DNA of 64,000 nt from Enterobacter sp. Cy-643 (GCF_011752815.1 NZ_VWWV01000001.1:1-64000), one strand, 5' to 3'. Positions 21,681 to 33,018 are shown, counted from the stretch's first letter. The notes: a model not told the origin generated them from the letters alone. Translations and numbers: made by a program.

Positions 21681-22418
21681 ATGGAAGGCTGGCAACGGGC
21701 TTTTGTCCTGCATAGTCGCCCCTGGAGCGAAACCAGCCTTCTGCTCGACCTGTTTTCTGAAGAGTCCGGCCGCGTTCGTCTGATTGCCAAAGGCGCGCGC
21801 TCCAAACGCTCAAACCTGAAAGGCGCTCTGCAGCCTTTTACCCCTCTGCTGGTTCGCTGGGGCGGCCGTGGCGAAGTCAAAACGCTGCGCAGCGCCGAAG
21901 CGGTTTCTCTGGCACTTCCCTTAAGCGGTATCGCGCTCTATAGCGGCCTGTACGTCAACGAGCTGGTGGCTCGTGTCCTTGAGCAGGAAACCCGCTTCTC
22001 CGAACTGTTCTTTGATTACCTCCACTGTATTCAGGCCTTAGCTGGCGCTACGGGCACACCGGAGCCTGCGCTGCGCCGCTTTGAGCTGGCGTTATTGGGG
22101 CACCTTGGCTACGGCGTGGACTTCCTGCACTGCGCCGGCAGCGGGGCGGGCGTCGATGACACCATGACTTACACTTATCGTGAAGAGAAAGGCTTTATTG
22201 CCAGCGTGGTGATTGGCCACAGCAGTTTTACCGGACGCCAGCTCAGAGCGCTGGCCGAACGCGAGTTTCCGGACGCCGACACGCTCCGTGCCGCCAAGCG
22301 TTTCACGCGTATGGCCCTCAAACCGTATCTGCAGGGAAAACCCCTCAAAAGTCGCGAGCTGTTCCGCCAGTTTGTGCCTAAAAAAACACCACATGAACCT
22401 TCGGATAGCTCACAGTAA
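21681..22418 (+). CDS. recO: DNA repair protein RecO
   Basis: RecO loads RecA on SSB-coated single-stranded DNA in the RecFOR pathway and anneals strands. An N-terminal OB-fold ([24 protein letters not shown]) is followed by a helical domain. Length is 245 residues against 242 in E. coli. It begins five bases after the era stop, in the same operon. Confidence 0.95.
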   Translation: MEGWQRAFVLHSRPWSETSLLLDLFSEESGRVRLIAKGARSKRSNLKGALQPFTPLLVRWGGRGEVKTLRSAEAVSLALPLSGIALYSGLYVNELVARVLEQETRFSELFFDYLHCIQALAGATGTPEPALRRFELALLGHLGYGVDFLHCAGSGAGVDDTMTYTYREEKGFIASVVIGHSSFTGRQLRALAEREFPDADTLRAAKRFTRMALKPYLQGKPLKSRELFRQFVPKKTPHEPSDSSQ

Positions 22419-22492
22419 TCACAGACCGTAGCCAGGATTTCCCCGGCAGGTGTACACTGCCCGGCATCTGTCTGCGAACTCTGAGGATTGTC

Positions 22493-23223
22493 ATGGCTGA
22501 ATTACTGTTAGGCGTCAACATCGATCACATCGCTACCCTGCGTAACGCGCGCGGTACGGCATATCCGGACCCGGTTCAGGCCGCGTTTATTGCGGAGCAG
22601 GCGGGTGCCGATGGTATTACCGTGCACCTGCGTGAAGATCGTCGCCACATCACCGACCGTGACGTTCGCGTTCTGCGTGAAACCCTCGACACCCGCATGA
22701 ATCTTGAAATGGCCGTCACCGAAGAGATGATCGGTATTGCCTGCCAGACGAAACCGCATTTCTGCTGCCTGGTGCCGGAAAAACGTCAGGAAGTGACCAC
22801 TGAAGGTGGCCTCGATGTTGCCGGTCAACTGGAGAAAATGCGCGATGCCTGTCGGCGCCTGGCTGACGCCGGTATTCTGGTTTCTCTGTTTATTGATGCC
22901 GACCACGCGCAGATTGACGCGGCGGTGGCCGTGGGTGCGCCTTACATTGAAATTCACACCGGCTGCTATGCGGATGCTGAAAACGAAGCTACCCAGGCCA
23001 AAGAACTGGCGCGTATTGCTGAAGCCGCGAGCTATGCCGCTGCTAAAGGGCTGAAGGTGAATGCTGGCCACGGGCTGACGTATCACAACGTTCAGGCTAT
23101 CGCTCGGATCCCTGAAATGCATGAGCTGAACATTGGCCACGCTATTATCGGGCGTGCGGTCATGAGCGGTCTTAAAGAGGCCGTGGCTGAAATGAAACGC
23201 CTGATGCAGGAAGCGCGCCGCTA

Positions 23224-23224
<1 letters not shown>
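22493..23224 (+). CDS. pdxJ: Pyridoxine 5'-phosphate synthase
   Basis: This TIM-barrel enzyme condenses 1-deoxyxylulose 5-phosphate with 3-amino-2-oxopropyl phosphate, giving pyridoxine 5'-phosphate. Family motifs [12 protein letters not shown] and HLREDRRHI (phosphate and substrate binding) and [11 protein letters not shown] are present. Length is 243 residues, as in E. coli. Its stop overlaps the acpS start by one base (TAATG), so the two are coupled. Confidence 0.97.
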
Positions 23225-23870
<646 letters not shown>

Positions 23871-23931
23871 TTACCAGCCCCACCGTACTAAAAGATATAT
23901 TCATATTTCGCGCTCAAAACATTGCAAAAGA

Positions 23932-23947
23932 CTGTATATTTAACCAG
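23932..23947. promoter_or_regulatory. Candidate LexA (SOS) box
   Basis: CTGTATATTTAACCAG fits the LexA pattern CTGT-N8-ACAG with one mismatch in the right half. It sits between yfhL and the island's repressor gene, 71 bp before the start of yfhL and 176 bp before the repressor. It could put either direction under SOS control. Nothing but sequence supports it. Confidence 0.5.
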
Positions 23948-24060
23948 TGTTAAATCTGATTAAAGATAACGGCTAAGGCAGGGACGTTTTGATGGCGCGC
24001 ACTTTACCACAAAAGCAGATCATCCCCAATGATACTGCGCCTTTAAGTTTTGTGCTTTGT

Positions 24061-24129
24061 GTACTTTCAGTACGTGTTATCATTGAACTATTGGTCACGA
24101 TAAACACGGTGGGATCGTACTTATGGTAC
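24061..24129. promoter_or_regulatory. Left operator cluster of the tailocin repressor
   Basis: Three related 13-mers lie before the repressor: GTACTTTCAGTAC (24061-24073, a perfect palindrome), GAACTATTGGTCA (24085-24097) and GTACTTATGGTAC (24117-24129, over the start codon). The same pattern recurs twice at 25008-25044. Spacing between the first two is 24 bp. They are probable binding sites for the repressor at its own promoter. Confidence 0.65.
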
Positions 24130-24869
24130 AGAGAGAACAACTGCGCGAAGCTTTTTCCCGCAGGCTGGCGCAGGCCTGCAGCGAAGCAAACCTCGATGAG
24201 TTCGGGCGCGGTATGGCGATAGCGCGCGCGCTGGGCGTTTCCTCCAAGGCCGTCAGCAAGTGGCTTAACGCCGAAGCGATCCCCCGGCAGGATAAAATGT
24301 ACGAACTGGCAACCTTTCTTCGGGCCGACGCGCTCTGGCTTCAGCACGGCAGTGAAACGGGCTATCAAAGTGAAGGGCGCGAGAGTTCAGCCGGTCATGA
24401 AGAGGCGGCCGTTTATCCTTTCCAGCCGCGCGAAGAGCCGGGTTTTCGTATCGATGTGCTGGACATTGAGGCCAGCGCGGGGCCCGGGCGACTGGTCTCC
24501 AGTGAAGTTACCGAAACCATTAACCACATTGTTTACGACAGCCAGGAAGCGCTGGAACTGTTCGGTCACCGTCCGGCTTCAACAATAAAAGTCATTACCG
24601 TCACCGGCGACAGCATGTCCGGCACCATTGAACTGGGCGACTATATCTTTGTGGATATCGGCAAAGATTATTTCGACGGGGACGGCATCTACGTGTTCCT
24701 CTATAAGGGGCAACTGCTGGTGAAGCGCCTGCAGATGACTCACGACTGCCTGCTGGTTCGCTCGGACAACCCGAAGTACGCCGACTGGCGGATCAGCGAA
24801 GAGAACGAACAGCACCTCAAAATCATTGGTCGGGTGATGTACAGCCATTCCATTCGCCGCCACGCCTGA
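24123..24869 (+). CDS. Phage-type repressor, HTH plus S24 self-cleaving domain
   Basis: This 248-residue regulator has an N-terminal helix-turn-helix (about residues 28-50, RALGVSSKAVSKWLNAEAIP) and a C-terminal LexA/CI-like S24 peptidase domain. The catalytic dyad is S164 (TGDSMSG) and K201 (LLVKRL), 37 residues apart as in LexA. A probable cleavage site is A119-G120 (IEASAGPG). It likely holds the lysis and tail operon off until RecA-stimulated autocleavage after DNA damage. It is the only regulator found in the island. The start codon lies within the third left operator. Confidence 0.88.
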   Translation: MVQREQLREAFSRRLAQACSEANLDEFGRGMAIARALGVSSKAVSKWLNAEAIPRQDKMYELATFLRADALWLQHGSETGYQSEGRESSAGHEEAAVYPFQPREEPGFRIDVLDIEASAGPGRLVSSEVTETINHIVYDSQEALELFGHRPASTIKVITVTGDSMSGTIELGDYIFVDIGKDYFDGDGIYVFLYKGQLLVKRLQMTHDCLLVRSDNPKYADWRISEENEQHLKIIGRVMYSHSIRRHA

Positions 24870-25007
24870 GATAACTCATCCCTCAAGCTGCAGCCGTGTT
24901 GGCTGCACTCTCCTGCCGCCTTGCAGCAACTCGAATGCTAATTGATATAAAAATGATGTTATAAATCAATTGCTAATTGTCATTTAGGCTTTTTTTTTAA
25001 ATATTTC

Positions 25008-25050
25008 GTACTTTTGGTTCTTGACGAAATCGTACTATTGGTTCAATATT
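25008..25050 (+). promoter_or_regulatory. Main tailocin promoter with two repressor operators
   Basis: GTACTTTTGGTTC (25008-25020) and GTACTATTGGTTC (25032-25044) are near-identical and again 24 bp apart. Between and over them lies a probable promoter, TTGACG at 25021-25026 and AATATT at 25045-25050 (18-bp spacer). Repressor bound to the second site would cover the spacer. The promoter faces the lysis genes. Confidence 0.65.
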
Positions 25051-25141
25051 AATTCATCGGCAGGACGCACCGACTCACAAGGCAAGTGAACGCTCCTTAA
25101 CATCTGGCCCTGAAAAAGGGCACATACACCAAAGCAAGAAG

Positions 25142-25171
25142 CTTTGGGATATCAGAGAGATATCGCCAAAG
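25142..25171 (+). promoter_or_regulatory. Hairpin in the tailocin mRNA leader
   Basis: CTTTGGGATATC pairs with GATATC-G-CCAAAG around a five-base loop, ending ten bases before an AGGAGG Shine-Dalgarno. A smaller GCCC/GGGC hairpin lies just upstream near 25108-25122. The 320-bp gap after the repressor therefore holds operators, a promoter and a structured leader. Role unknown; it has no T-run, so it is not a simple terminator. Confidence 0.45.
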
Positions 25172-25190
25172 TTGATTGACAGGAGGTTGT

Positions 25191-25526
25191 ATGGACGCAC
25201 AGGCACGTCGCCGCCAGCGCCGCGAAGCTAAACAGGCCGTCTGGAAAGCTGCCAACCCGCTGTTAGTCGGGATAAGAGCGAAACCTGACGCACGACCTGT
25301 TCTCTCGCTAGCCCGTAAACCCGGGCATCGTCCCGACAAGGCGCTGGAGGTGATTAACATCTATGGCCTGCAAATCATCCAGCAGGCAGAGCATTATCAG
25401 CGACTGCGCCAGAAGTTAGACGCCAGGCAAAAAAGCGTTTATCAGGCCGCGCCCCGCAACGAATCCGGCTTACCGGAAGCCGCGGGCAAGCAGATCCGAC
25501 GCGGAAAACCGATTCCACTGATTTAA
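25191..25526 (+). CDS. Unrecognised basic protein, first gene of tailocin operon
   Basis: A 111-residue protein starts at ATG 25191, five bases after a strong AGGAGG. It is rich in arginine, lysine and glutamine, with a basic N-terminus (MDAQARRRQRREAKQ) and no membrane segment. I do not recognise a family. Its position directly behind the repressed promoter and ahead of the lysis genes, in an operon with internal terminators, would suit a late activator or antiterminator. That is only inference. Confidence 0.7.
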   Translation: MDAQARRRQRREAKQAVWKAANPLLVGIRAKPDARPVLSLARKPGHRPDKALEVINIYGLQIIQQAEHYQRLRQKLDARQKSVYQAAPRNESGLPEAAGKQIRRGKPIPLI

Positions 25527-25583
25527 CGCCAAATCGCTTCTTTACCCCCACGGCAGTTCGACTCCTCAACCGAAGGTTCTTCC

Positions 25584-25883
25584 ATGCACGACCAACCCGC
25601 AAATCTGGTCACGCAGTCTTTTGCGTGGCTGGCGGCGCTTGCCGCCGGTCTGGGTATCACGACACAGGATATGGTCTACATGATATTCGGGCTGCTAAGC
25701 GTACTGATTTCACTGGCTTCCTGGCTGGGCGGCAGGCTGGATGCTCACCGCCAGCATCTCGAAGATCAAAAACGCACCCGTATCCTCCAGACGCTGGTGG
25801 ATGACTTGCAAACCCTAAACCGAGCCGAGCAGATTGAGATTATCAGGGCAGTCAGCGAGGTACTGAAAAAGGCAGGTAACTGA
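25584..25883 (+). CDS. Holin, class II-like
   Basis: A 99-residue membrane protein has two predicted helices (about residues 12-26 and 30-49), followed by a charged cytoplasmic tail rich in K, R, E and D. This is the layout of class II phage holins. Its last base is the first base of the endolysin ATG (TGATG). It would depolarise the inner membrane and release the SAR endolysin. Identified by topology and by its place before an endolysin. Confidence 0.8.
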   Translation: MHDQPANLVTQSFAWLAALAAGLGITTQDMVYMIFGLLSVLISLASWLGGRLDAHRQHLEDQKRTRILQTLVDDLQTLNRAEQIEIIRAVSEVLKKAGN

Positions 25884-26370
25884 TGGCGCTTTCTCCCGGA
25901 CTCAGAAAAACATTACTCGGATTGTCAGGGGCGGGCGCTCTGACGATTGCTGGCACGCTCCTGCCCGAACTGGAAGGCGTGAGCTACACCCCGTATTACG
26001 ATGTCGCTGGCGTGCTGACCGTCTGCTACGGGCATACCGGTAAAGATATTATTCCCGATAAAACTTACACCCTGTCTGAGTGCAGACGCTGGCTTGACCA
26101 GGATCTCCGTCCCGCAGCTCAGGTAGTCTCCAGGGCCGTCACAGTCCCGGTGAGTGAGTACCAACGTGCAGCTTTGATCAGCTTTACCTACAACGTCGGC
26201 ACAGCCGCTTTTCAGCACTCGGCCGTGCTCAGGATGTTAAACGCGGGCGATTATGAACAAGCCTGCGCTGGACTGAAAAAATGGATCCGGGCGGGGGGGA
26301 AGCAGTGGCAGGGGCTTATCAACCGTCGCGAAGTGGAGTACCAGCTTTGTACCTGGTCGGAGCCGGAAAA

Positions 26371-26374
<4 letters not shown>
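25883..26374 (+). CDS. SAR endolysin, glycoside hydrolase 24 lysozyme
   Basis: This muramidase cuts the glycan strand of peptidoglycan. The catalytic triad E31, D40 and T46 (ELEGVSYTPYYDVAGVLT) has the same spacing as phage P21 R21 (E35, D44, T50). The N-terminal weakly hydrophobic segment, about residues 10-27 (rich in G, A and S), is a signal-anchor-release sequence. Export would be Sec-dependent, with activation on release from the membrane. There are 163 residues. It overlaps Rz by four bases. Confidence 0.92.
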
Positions 26375-27752
<1,378 letters not shown>

Positions 27753-27779
27753 GCCTTATCTGACCGCCTTCGGGCGGTT

Positions 27780-27917
27780 CAGACTGCTGACAAACCTCCG
27801 GTAATAGAAGATATGCCGGACGGCTCGTGAAAAAACTGGAAAATCAATTCATTGATTTTCGGCTGATAACCACAAAGAGGGAAAAACCACGCTTTTCCCT
27901 CTTTGTTAGCAACCTCA
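27780..27917 (+). repeat. Terminator-flanked structured repeat, copy 1
   Basis: This copy shares about 75 near-identical bases with the one at 54884-55018: a GAAAATCAAT/ATTGATTTTC hairpin, a spacer, then AAAGAGGG-AAAAA paired with TTTTCCCTCTTT. Ends are imperfect inverted repeats, TGCTGACAAA (27785-27794) and TTTGTTAGCA. On both sides sits the same hairpin, ACCGCC/GGCGGTT, at 27763-27779 and 27918-27934, with one loop difference; only the right one has a T-run. Confidence 0.85.
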
Positions 27918-27942
27918 ACCGCCTTTGGGCGGTTTTTCTTAG

Positions 27943-28491
<549 letters not shown>

Positions 28492-28494
28492 GCT

Positions 28495-29634
28495 ATGTCA
28501 CAGGGTTTACCTGTATCTAACATTGTCAGCGTGACAGTGAATATGGCGCCACGAGCGGCGCAGTCCCGTAACTATGGTGCGCTTCTGGTCGTAGGGGCGA
28601 GCAACGTTATCGATGCGAAAGAGCGTATGCGCGCTTATTCCAGCCTGAGCGGCGTGGCCGCCGACTTTGGCCTGGACGCCCCGGAATACAAAGCCGCCAG
28701 CCTTTACTACCAGCAGTCCCCGCAGCCTGCCGACCTGTATATCGGGCGCTGGGTAAAAGAAGAGAGCGAGGGCAAAGCCGGAGAAACCATCGCCGAATGC
28801 GTCTCCGCGCTGAGTGCGCACTCGACCGACTGGTATGGTCTGGTGATTGCCGACGATACCCTTACCGATGAAGGCGTGCTGGCCGTGGCGGCGGTTATTG
28901 AAGGCGACGGCGTTTCCCGTATCTTTGGTCATACTTCCGCCAGCGCTAAAGTGTTGGACGCTAACGACAGCACCGATATCTTCAGCAAACTGAAAGCGGC
29001 TAAGTTCGCCCGCACTTTTGGTCAGTATTCCAGCGCCACGCCGTTTGCGGCAGCCTCCCTGTTTGGCCGTGCGTTCACCGTTAACTTCAACGGCAATAAC
29101 ACCACCATTACCCTGAAATTCAAGCAGGAACCGGGGATTACCGCAGAAACGCTGACCCAAACGCAAATCAATGCTCTTTCCGCGAAAAACGCCAACGTCT
29201 TTGTGAATTACAACAACGACACCGCCATTATTCAGGAAGGCGTAATGAGCAACGGCAGCTTTATTGATGAGCGCCACGGCCTGGACTGGCTGCAAAACTA
29301 TGTGCAGACCAACCTCTACAACCTGCTTTACACCAGCACCACCAAAATCCCACAAACCGATGCCGGTGTAACCCGTCTGCTGAGCAACGTCGAGCATTCT
29401 ATGGCGCAGGCGGTCACCAATGGCCTGGTGGCACCGGGTGTCTGGAATGGCGCCGATATTGGCCAACTGGCCTCCGGCGACACGCTGACCAAAGGCTACT
29501 ACGTCTACGCTCCGGCTGTAGCGACTCAGGCGCAGTCAGACCGCGAGGCGCGTAAGGCGCCAGTGATTCAGGTGGCCTGCAAACTGGCGGGTGCCGTGCA
29601 CTTCGCCGACGTCGAAATCAATGTTGTTCGTTAA
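28495..29634 (+). CDS. Contractile tail sheath protein, DUF3383 type
   Basis: This 379-residue protein resembles DUF3383 sheath subunits of Bcep1-like myoviruses. It opens [30 protein letters not shown] and has the conserved ADLYIGRW region. The sheath contracts to drive the tube into the target envelope. It starts three bases after the previous stop, and the tube gene follows, the invariant sheath-tube order. It shows that the tail is contractile. Confidence 0.85.
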   Translation: MSQGLPVSNIVSVTVNMAPRAAQSRNYGALLVVGASNVIDAKERMRAYSSLSGVAADFGLDAPEYKAASLYYQQSPQPADLYIGRWVKEESEGKAGETIAECVSALSAHSTDWYGLVIADDTLTDEGVLAVAAVIEGDGVSRIFGHTSASAKVLDANDSTDIFSKLKAAKFARTFGQYSSATPFAAASLFGRAFTVNFNGNNTTITLKFKQEPGITAETLTQTQINALSAKNANVFVNYNNDTAIIQEGVMSNGSFIDERHGLDWLQNYVQTNLYNLLYTSTTKIPQTDAGVTRLLSNVEHSMAQAVTNGLVAPGVWNGADIGQLASGDTLTKGYYVYAPAVATQAQSDREARKAPVIQVACKLAGAVHFADVEINVVR

Positions 29635-29644
29635 GGAGATTTAA

Positions 29645-30085
29645 ATGGGTACTTATTCTTTTATGGATGTTACGGCCTCTCTCGTGGGGCCAACCGGCGT
29701 GATTGATTTGGGCGCGGGCAGCGCGAACGGCGACGCCGGGATCAAAGTGGAAATGGCTGGCCCAAAAAATACCATGACCGTGGGTATTGACGGTGAGGTA
29801 ATGCATAACCTCTCTCCGGCGAAAAACGGCGCTATCACCGTGACGCTGATGAAAACCTCGCCGGTGAACAAAAAGCTGATGCAGGCCTACAACGCCCAAA
29901 CCCTCTCTTCGGCCCTGTGGGGTAAGAATACGATCGTCGTGCGCAACACTTCCTCCGGCGATTTGGTGTCGGCCAGCAGCGTGGCGTTTTCCCAGCTGCC
30001 AGCGAACAGCAATGGCAAGGATGCAGGCACCATGGACTGGAAGTTTGACTGCGGCAAAATCGATCAGCAGCTCGGGGAGTTCTAA
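29645..30085 (+). CDS. Tail tube protein, DUF3277 type
   Basis: A 146-residue protein typical of DUF3277 tube subunits (YSFMDVTASLVGPTGVIDLG at the start, a beta-rich body, DWKFDCGKIDQQLGEF at the end). It stacks as the inner tube within the sheath. It follows the sheath gene with a clear AAGGAG ribosome site. Confidence 0.82.
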   Translation: MGTYSFMDVTASLVGPTGVIDLGAGSANGDAGIKVEMAGPKNTMTVGIDGEVMHNLSPAKNGAITVTLMKTSPVNKKLMQAYNAQTLSSALWGKNTIVVRNTSSGDLVSASSVAFSQLPANSNGKDAGTMDWKFDCGKIDQQLGEF

Positions 30086-30088
30086 GCC

Positions 30089-30502
30089 ATGGAAATTACC
30101 CTGAAAGCGGTGAACTACCGCATTGGCAAGCTCGGCGTTTTTGAGCAGCTTAGCGTTGCACGCAAGCTGCTGCCGGTTCTGGCGGGCGTTGTGGGTGATT
30201 TTCGCAGCTTACAGGGTAAGGAGGGCGGTAACGCCCTCGAAACCGTGCTGCCTAAAATTGCCCGGACACTGGCTGACCTCAGCGAGGAGGATTGCAACAC
30301 CATTCTGTATCCATGCCTCTCGGTCGTGACGCGCGAGCATATGAAGGGTTGGGTGCCGGTCTTTAGTCAGGGCGCATTGTCCTTTGATGATATCGACCTG
30401 ATGACGCTGCTGCAGCTGGTGGCCCGGGTGGTGGCCGACTCGTTGGGAAATTTTTTGCAAGAACTCCCCGGCAGCGAAAACCTGGCCCCGTCGGCGGCCT
30501 GA
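30089..30502 (+). CDS. Tail assembly chaperone, upstream frame (G-like)
   Basis: A 137-residue helical protein lies between tube and tape measure, where tail assembly chaperones are encoded. Near its end a run AAATTTTTTG (30448-30457) allows a -1 shift into the next frame, as in phage P2 E/E'. The stop overlaps the next ATG (TGATG). It would coat the tape measure during assembly. Identification is by position and frameshift signal. Confidence 0.72.
   Translation: MEITLKAVNYRIGKLGVFEQLSVARKLLPVLAGVVGDFRSLQGKEGGNALETVLPKIARTLADLSEEDCNTILYPCLSVVTREHMKGWVPVFSQGALSFDDIDLMTLLQLVARVVADSLGNFLQELPGSENLAPSAA
30448..30457 (+). promoter_or_regulatory. Slippery sequence for -1 programmed frameshift
   Basis: In frame the codons read GGA AAT TTT TTG, containing T TTT TTG, the heptamer used by phage P2 for E to E'. 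The -1 frame is open from here to the downstream ORF at 30502-30690. The fused chaperone would be about 201 residues. Confidence 0.72.
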
Positions 30503-30690
30503 TGCTGGAGACGCTGCCGGGCGGGGAAGATTACATTCTTCGCCCGGCGGAGGTCTTCGGCCTCAGCTGGCTGGATCTGAAAAGCGGCGCGGTGGATCTC
30601 TACGACATTGCGCTGATGAATGATTACCTTGAGATGCAGGCCGAGAATAAGGTCTGCGTCGCACGCTGGAGAGAGGAAAATGAGCGCTAG
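30502..30690 (+). CDS. Tail assembly chaperone, downstream frame (T-like)
   Basis: A 62-residue acidic frame (ending MQAENKVCVARWREENER) lies in the -1 frame relative to the upstream chaperone. It probably serves mainly as the C-terminal extension made by frameshifting. An ATG at 30502 would also allow separate initiation. Its end overlaps the tape-measure start by 11 bases. Confidence 0.7.
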   Translation: MLETLPGGEDYILRPAEVFGLSWLDLKSGAVDLYDIALMNDYLEMQAENKVCVARWREENER

Positions 30691-32431
30691 CGCACAGCTT
30701 GTTCCTTACGTCCCGATCCCAGATTTTTTTTATCAAGAAGACCTTAGCTCGCGAATCAACGCCGCTTTTGGGGAACTGGATAAAACGCTGAAAAAGGGAA
30801 AAGAAGAGGCGGCAAAAGTTGATTTTGAAAAACTGACCAAAAGTTTCGAAAACTTCAGTAATCAGGTGCTGTCTCCGCTAACTAAAGCGGGATCCTGGTT
30901 TGAAAAGCGGCTGTCTGGCATCGAGAAGGATGCACAGGCAGCTCAATCTCTGAACGCCGATTTAGAGGCTTACAAGGCACTGCAATACGGTGCCAGTCAG
31001 TCAGGGGCGGACATTGGTGCGCTGCAAAAGTCGATTAAAAACGTCAGTGAGTATGTGAACGGTGACTCTCTGCACGAGAGCCTGTTGAAAAGTCTCGGCG
31101 TAAAAACGCATGATAGCGCTGGCTTAAAGCGGGATAACGCCGATATTTTCACGCAGGTTGCCCGTTCTTTGGGCGCAGTGAACAGAGACAGCGCCGATTT
31201 CTATGCATTGAATCTGGGGATTGATGACGACACGCTGCATGCGATGCAGCGCGGATTAGGCCAGTTTGCCGAAGAGTATCAGGACTTGTCCCTCCGCATA
31301 GGCGGAAGCGCAGAGCAAAGCGCCGACCAGTCCGAAAAATTTATGCAGTCCTGGCGTAAAGCCGACTCCGTGTTTGATTTGTTAGTAGCAAAATCAGGCG
31401 GCGATCTGGCCGAAAAATTGGCTGAGCCCGTTGAGAGACTGGCCGAAAAAATGCTGGTTAAAGCGCCACAAATTGAACGCGTGTTGGACAAAATTGGCGC
31501 CGTCGTTGAACAGTTTGCTGACATTTTCGTTGATGCACTGAGCGGCACCATCGACTGGGTTACCGACGTGATGGCCTGGTGGGAGCGCCTTGACGAAGGT
31601 TCTCAGGGGCTAATCGGTGGTTTAGCGGGGCTTACCGCGGCCTGGCTGGTTCTGAACAGCGCATTTCTCGCTTCCCCTGTCGGGATTATCCTCTCGCTGG
31701 CTGCGGCCATTGGCCTGCTTTATAACGACTACCAGAAATGGAAAGCTGGGGAAGAGAGCTTTATTAACTGGGGAGAGTGGGGACCGGTTATTGAAATGGC
31801 TGCGGACACGATCGGTAGCCTCGCGAAAACCATAAAAGATCTTATTGTTGATATTGGCAGCCTACTGGGCATCGATTTTAGCAAGTGGTCTATCAGCACC
31901 ATCTTTAAGGGGCTTCTGGACAACTTTAATCAGTTAGGCGCAACGCTAAGACTGATTGGGAGTCTGATCAATGCGCTAAAAGAGGGGAACTGGACAGAAG
32001 CAGCCAATATCGGAAAGTCATTGGTAGCAAACGGTCTGTTCCAGACGCCGGCGACCAAAATTGCGGATGGCGCAGCAGGAATTATTAAAGAGAAGCTCTC
32101 TAAAGGATGGCACACATTCCAGGGCTGGCTTGCTGGAGATGAAGAAAAAGGCTCTGGCGGAAAGTTATCCAATGCTGTCAATAATCTCATTCAGCCCGAT
32201 CCTGTCTCAATGCTGCTTCCCGCTGGTGTTGCCAACAATGAACGCCTGGCGACTTCGGGAGATTTTACCACGGCGAACAACAGCACTACGCATTCACCCA
32301 CGATTAACAGTAATACCCATATCGTCGTGAATGGCGTCTCTGAACCCCATCTGGCCGCGACCGAGACATCTGAGCGCTTGTTCAATGTTCATTCTCAGCT
32401 GGCGCAGCAGTATGACAGGAGGATGAGCTAA
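30680..32431 (+). CDS. Tail tape measure protein
   Basis: A 583-residue, mostly helical protein has a hydrophobic segment near residues 312-350 (LIGGLAGLTAAWLVLNSAF, then SPVGIILSLAAAIGLLYNDY), typical of tape measures. It sets tail length. At the usual 1.5 angstrom per residue the tail would be about 85-90 nm, short like pyocin-type particles. The ATG at 30680 (GAGAGGAAA before it) overlaps the chaperone. The longer open frame back to 30620 is not favoured. Confidence 0.85.
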   Translation: MSASAQLVPYVPIPDFFYQEDLSSRINAAFGELDKTLKKGKEEAAKVDFEKLTKSFENFSNQVLSPLTKAGSWFEKRLSGIEKDAQAAQSLNADLEAYKALQYGASQSGADIGALQKSIKNVSEYVNGDSLHESLLKSLGVKTHDSAGLKRDNADIFTQVARSLGAVNRDSADFYALNLGIDDDTLHAMQRGLGQFAEEYQDLSLRIGGSAEQSADQSEKFMQSWRKADSVFDLLVAKSGGDLAEKLAEPVERLAEKMLVKAPQIERVLDKIGAVVEQFADIFVDALSGTIDWVTDVMAWWERLDEGSQGLIGGLAGLTAAWLVLNSAFLASPVGIILSLAAAIGLLYNDYQKWKAGEESFINWGEWGPVIEMAADTIGSLAKTIKDLIVDIGSLLGIDFSKWSISTIFKGLLDNFNQLGATLRLIGSLINALKEGNWTEAANIGKSLVANGLFQTPATKIADGAAGIIKEKLSKGWHTFQGWLAGDEEKGSGGKLSNAVNNLIQPDPVSMLLPAGVANNERLATSGDFTTANNSTTHSPTINSNTHIVVNGVSEPHLAATETSERLFNVHSQLAQQYDRRMS

Positions 32432-33009
32432 TGGATATTTTTGGTGCTTACTTTCAGCCACGTACGAGCTTCTCCGGTTTTCTGGTGCCGGATGTGGTGG
32501 TCAGCGAGGTGCATACCGATAAATTAACCGTGGCTAAACACCCGGTCGAGTTTGGCCCGAATATCAGCGACCACGCCTGGGCCGAGCCCGGCGAGTTAAC
32601 GATAGATTGCATCTTTAAGGCCGGTGGCTCACTGGTTGATTTTGCCAATACGACCGCGCTCGGCTCCTGGCTAAACGCGGGCCCCAGCCCGGCACAAATT
32701 TACCAGCAGCTGTTGGATCTCCAGACCAAAGCCGAACCCTTCAGGGTCATCACCCGTCGACGCTCTTACGACAATATGTTGATTACCTCGCTGACGGTAA
32801 CGACGGGGGCTAAATCGGAAAATATTCTTGGCTGCAAGCTGGTGCTGACGGAAGTATTACTGACGGCCACAGAAGCGAGTGCCATGCCGCCGAAAACCGA
32901 TATGGACGAAGGGGTTTCGACGACTTCTGTCGGCAATAAGGGAGAGAAAGTGGTTACCACCCCAATGGGCTCGGCCAAAATCACGCCGCTCCAGCCGAAA
33001 ACAAAATGA
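32431..33009 (+). CDS. Baseplate protein, Dit-like
   Basis: A 192-residue protein resembles the Dit-like baseplate component of contractile phages (TVAKHPVEFG-type N-terminus, then DCIFKAGG). Dit-like rings join tube and baseplate. The start shares one base with the tape-measure stop (TAATG). Position between tape measure and plug/hub genes supports it. Confidence 0.7.
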   Translation: MDIFGAYFQPRTSFSGFLVPDVVVSEVHTDKLTVAKHPVEFGPNISDHAWAEPGELTIDCIFKAGGSLVDFANTTALGSWLNAGPSPAQIYQQLLDLQTKAEPFRVITRRRSYDNMLITSLTVTTGAKSENILGCKLVLTEVLLTATEASAMPPKTDMDEGVSTTSVGNKGEKVVTTPMGSAKITPLQPKTK

Positions 33010-33018
33010 GGAGAGACA

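Noticed and set aside
24879-24930. TGCAGCC/GGCTGCA hairpin after the repressor as a terminator
   Set aside because: A seven-base stem exists, but no T-run follows, so it is not called as a terminator.
28507-29466. 319-codon antisense ORF opposite the tail sheath gene
   Set aside because: Shadow frame of an evident sheath gene; no start site or similarity.
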